A program made the translations under genes and the position numbers. From assembly GCA_002366775.1 (NCBI GenBank), contig DFBW01000045.1, positions 6,438 to 19,448 of the forward strand: a DNA stretch of 13,011 nucleotides. The letters are read 5' to 3'. Origin of the DNA: Roseovarius sp. UBA3070 (GTDB lineage Bacteria; Pseudomonadota; Alphaproteobacteria; Rhodobacterales; Rhodobacteraceae). The notes beneath the pieces were generated by a model. The model had not been told where the DNA came from. It searched no databases and saw only the letters and a program-made list of their open reading frames with translations. Shown here in pieces: positions 12,968-13,011 of this stretch. Position 1 is the first letter of the stretch, and each line of letters starts with the position of its first letter.

Positions 12968-13011
12968 TTACGCGAAGTGCTTTAATGCCCAGCCGGTGAA
13001 CAGCCGCTTTA
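12968..13011 (-). CDS. Partial gene entering from the right edge, C-terminus only
   Basis: On the minus strand a frame open from the window edge ends at TAA (12968-12970) and reads KRLFTGWALKHFA. This looks like an ordinary protein C-terminus, and its position convergent to soxR is sensible. With 13 residues the product cannot be identified. No clear terminator hairpin separates it from the soxR stop 66 bases away. Confidence 0.35.
   Translation of the reverse strand, partial: KRLFTGWALKHFA

Overview
The window reads as a stretch of a Rhodobacterales (Roseobacter-type) alphaproteobacterial chromosome. The basis is the GC-rich coding style, the character of the cob, cysS and cimA proteins, an alphaproteobacterial HNH protein, and intergenic sequences of the kind that recur in this order. 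This assignment is inference from protein and sequence character; no search was run. There is no rRNA, tRNA, CRISPR array, phage or transposase gene. Thirteen protein genes are well supported, one small ORF is possible, and a partial gene probably enters from the right edge.

Left part (1-973): an HNH endonuclease gene on the minus strand, with a hairpin after its stop and a promoter-like sequence plus a leader hairpin before its start. The 287 bases upstream of it hold no gene that I can support.

Cobalamin block (974-7634): two divergent groups leave a 226-base gap at 4034-4259. Leftward runs cbiD, cobK, an AlkA-type DNA glycosylase and an alpha/beta-hydrolase esterase. All three junctions are 4-base ATGA overlaps, so the four genes are probably one translationally coupled operon. 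Rightward runs cobA (SUMT) and cobB (a,c-diamide synthase), also joined by ATGA, then an MFS permease 40 bases further on. Together they supply the entry step (CobA), C1 methylation (CbiD), reduction of the macrocycle (CobK) and side-chain amidation (CobB). The remaining cob genes must lie elsewhere.

Middle (7635-11774): a convergent junction with two stacked hairpins and a repeat-like sequence is followed by three minus-strand genes. Read in transcription order they are cysS, cimA (citramalate synthase, isoleucine pathway) and a phytoene/squalene-synthase-family protein that resembles mitochondrial NDUFAF6 and lacks the catalytic aspartates. Between cysS and cimA lies a 130-base element with 17+8 bp inverted-repeat arms and competing helices. 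The same stretch carries a 64-codon ORF that overlaps both neighbours by ATGA. The 3' part of cysS is clearly lower in GC than its surroundings.

Right part (11775-13011): a VOC-fold protein and soxR are transcribed divergently. The 82 bases between them contain a near-perfect SoxR box placed inside a 19-bp promoter spacer facing the VOC gene, as in E. coli soxS. The VOC gene is therefore probably a direct SoxR target. A short minus-strand reading frame entering from the right edge looks like the end of another gene.
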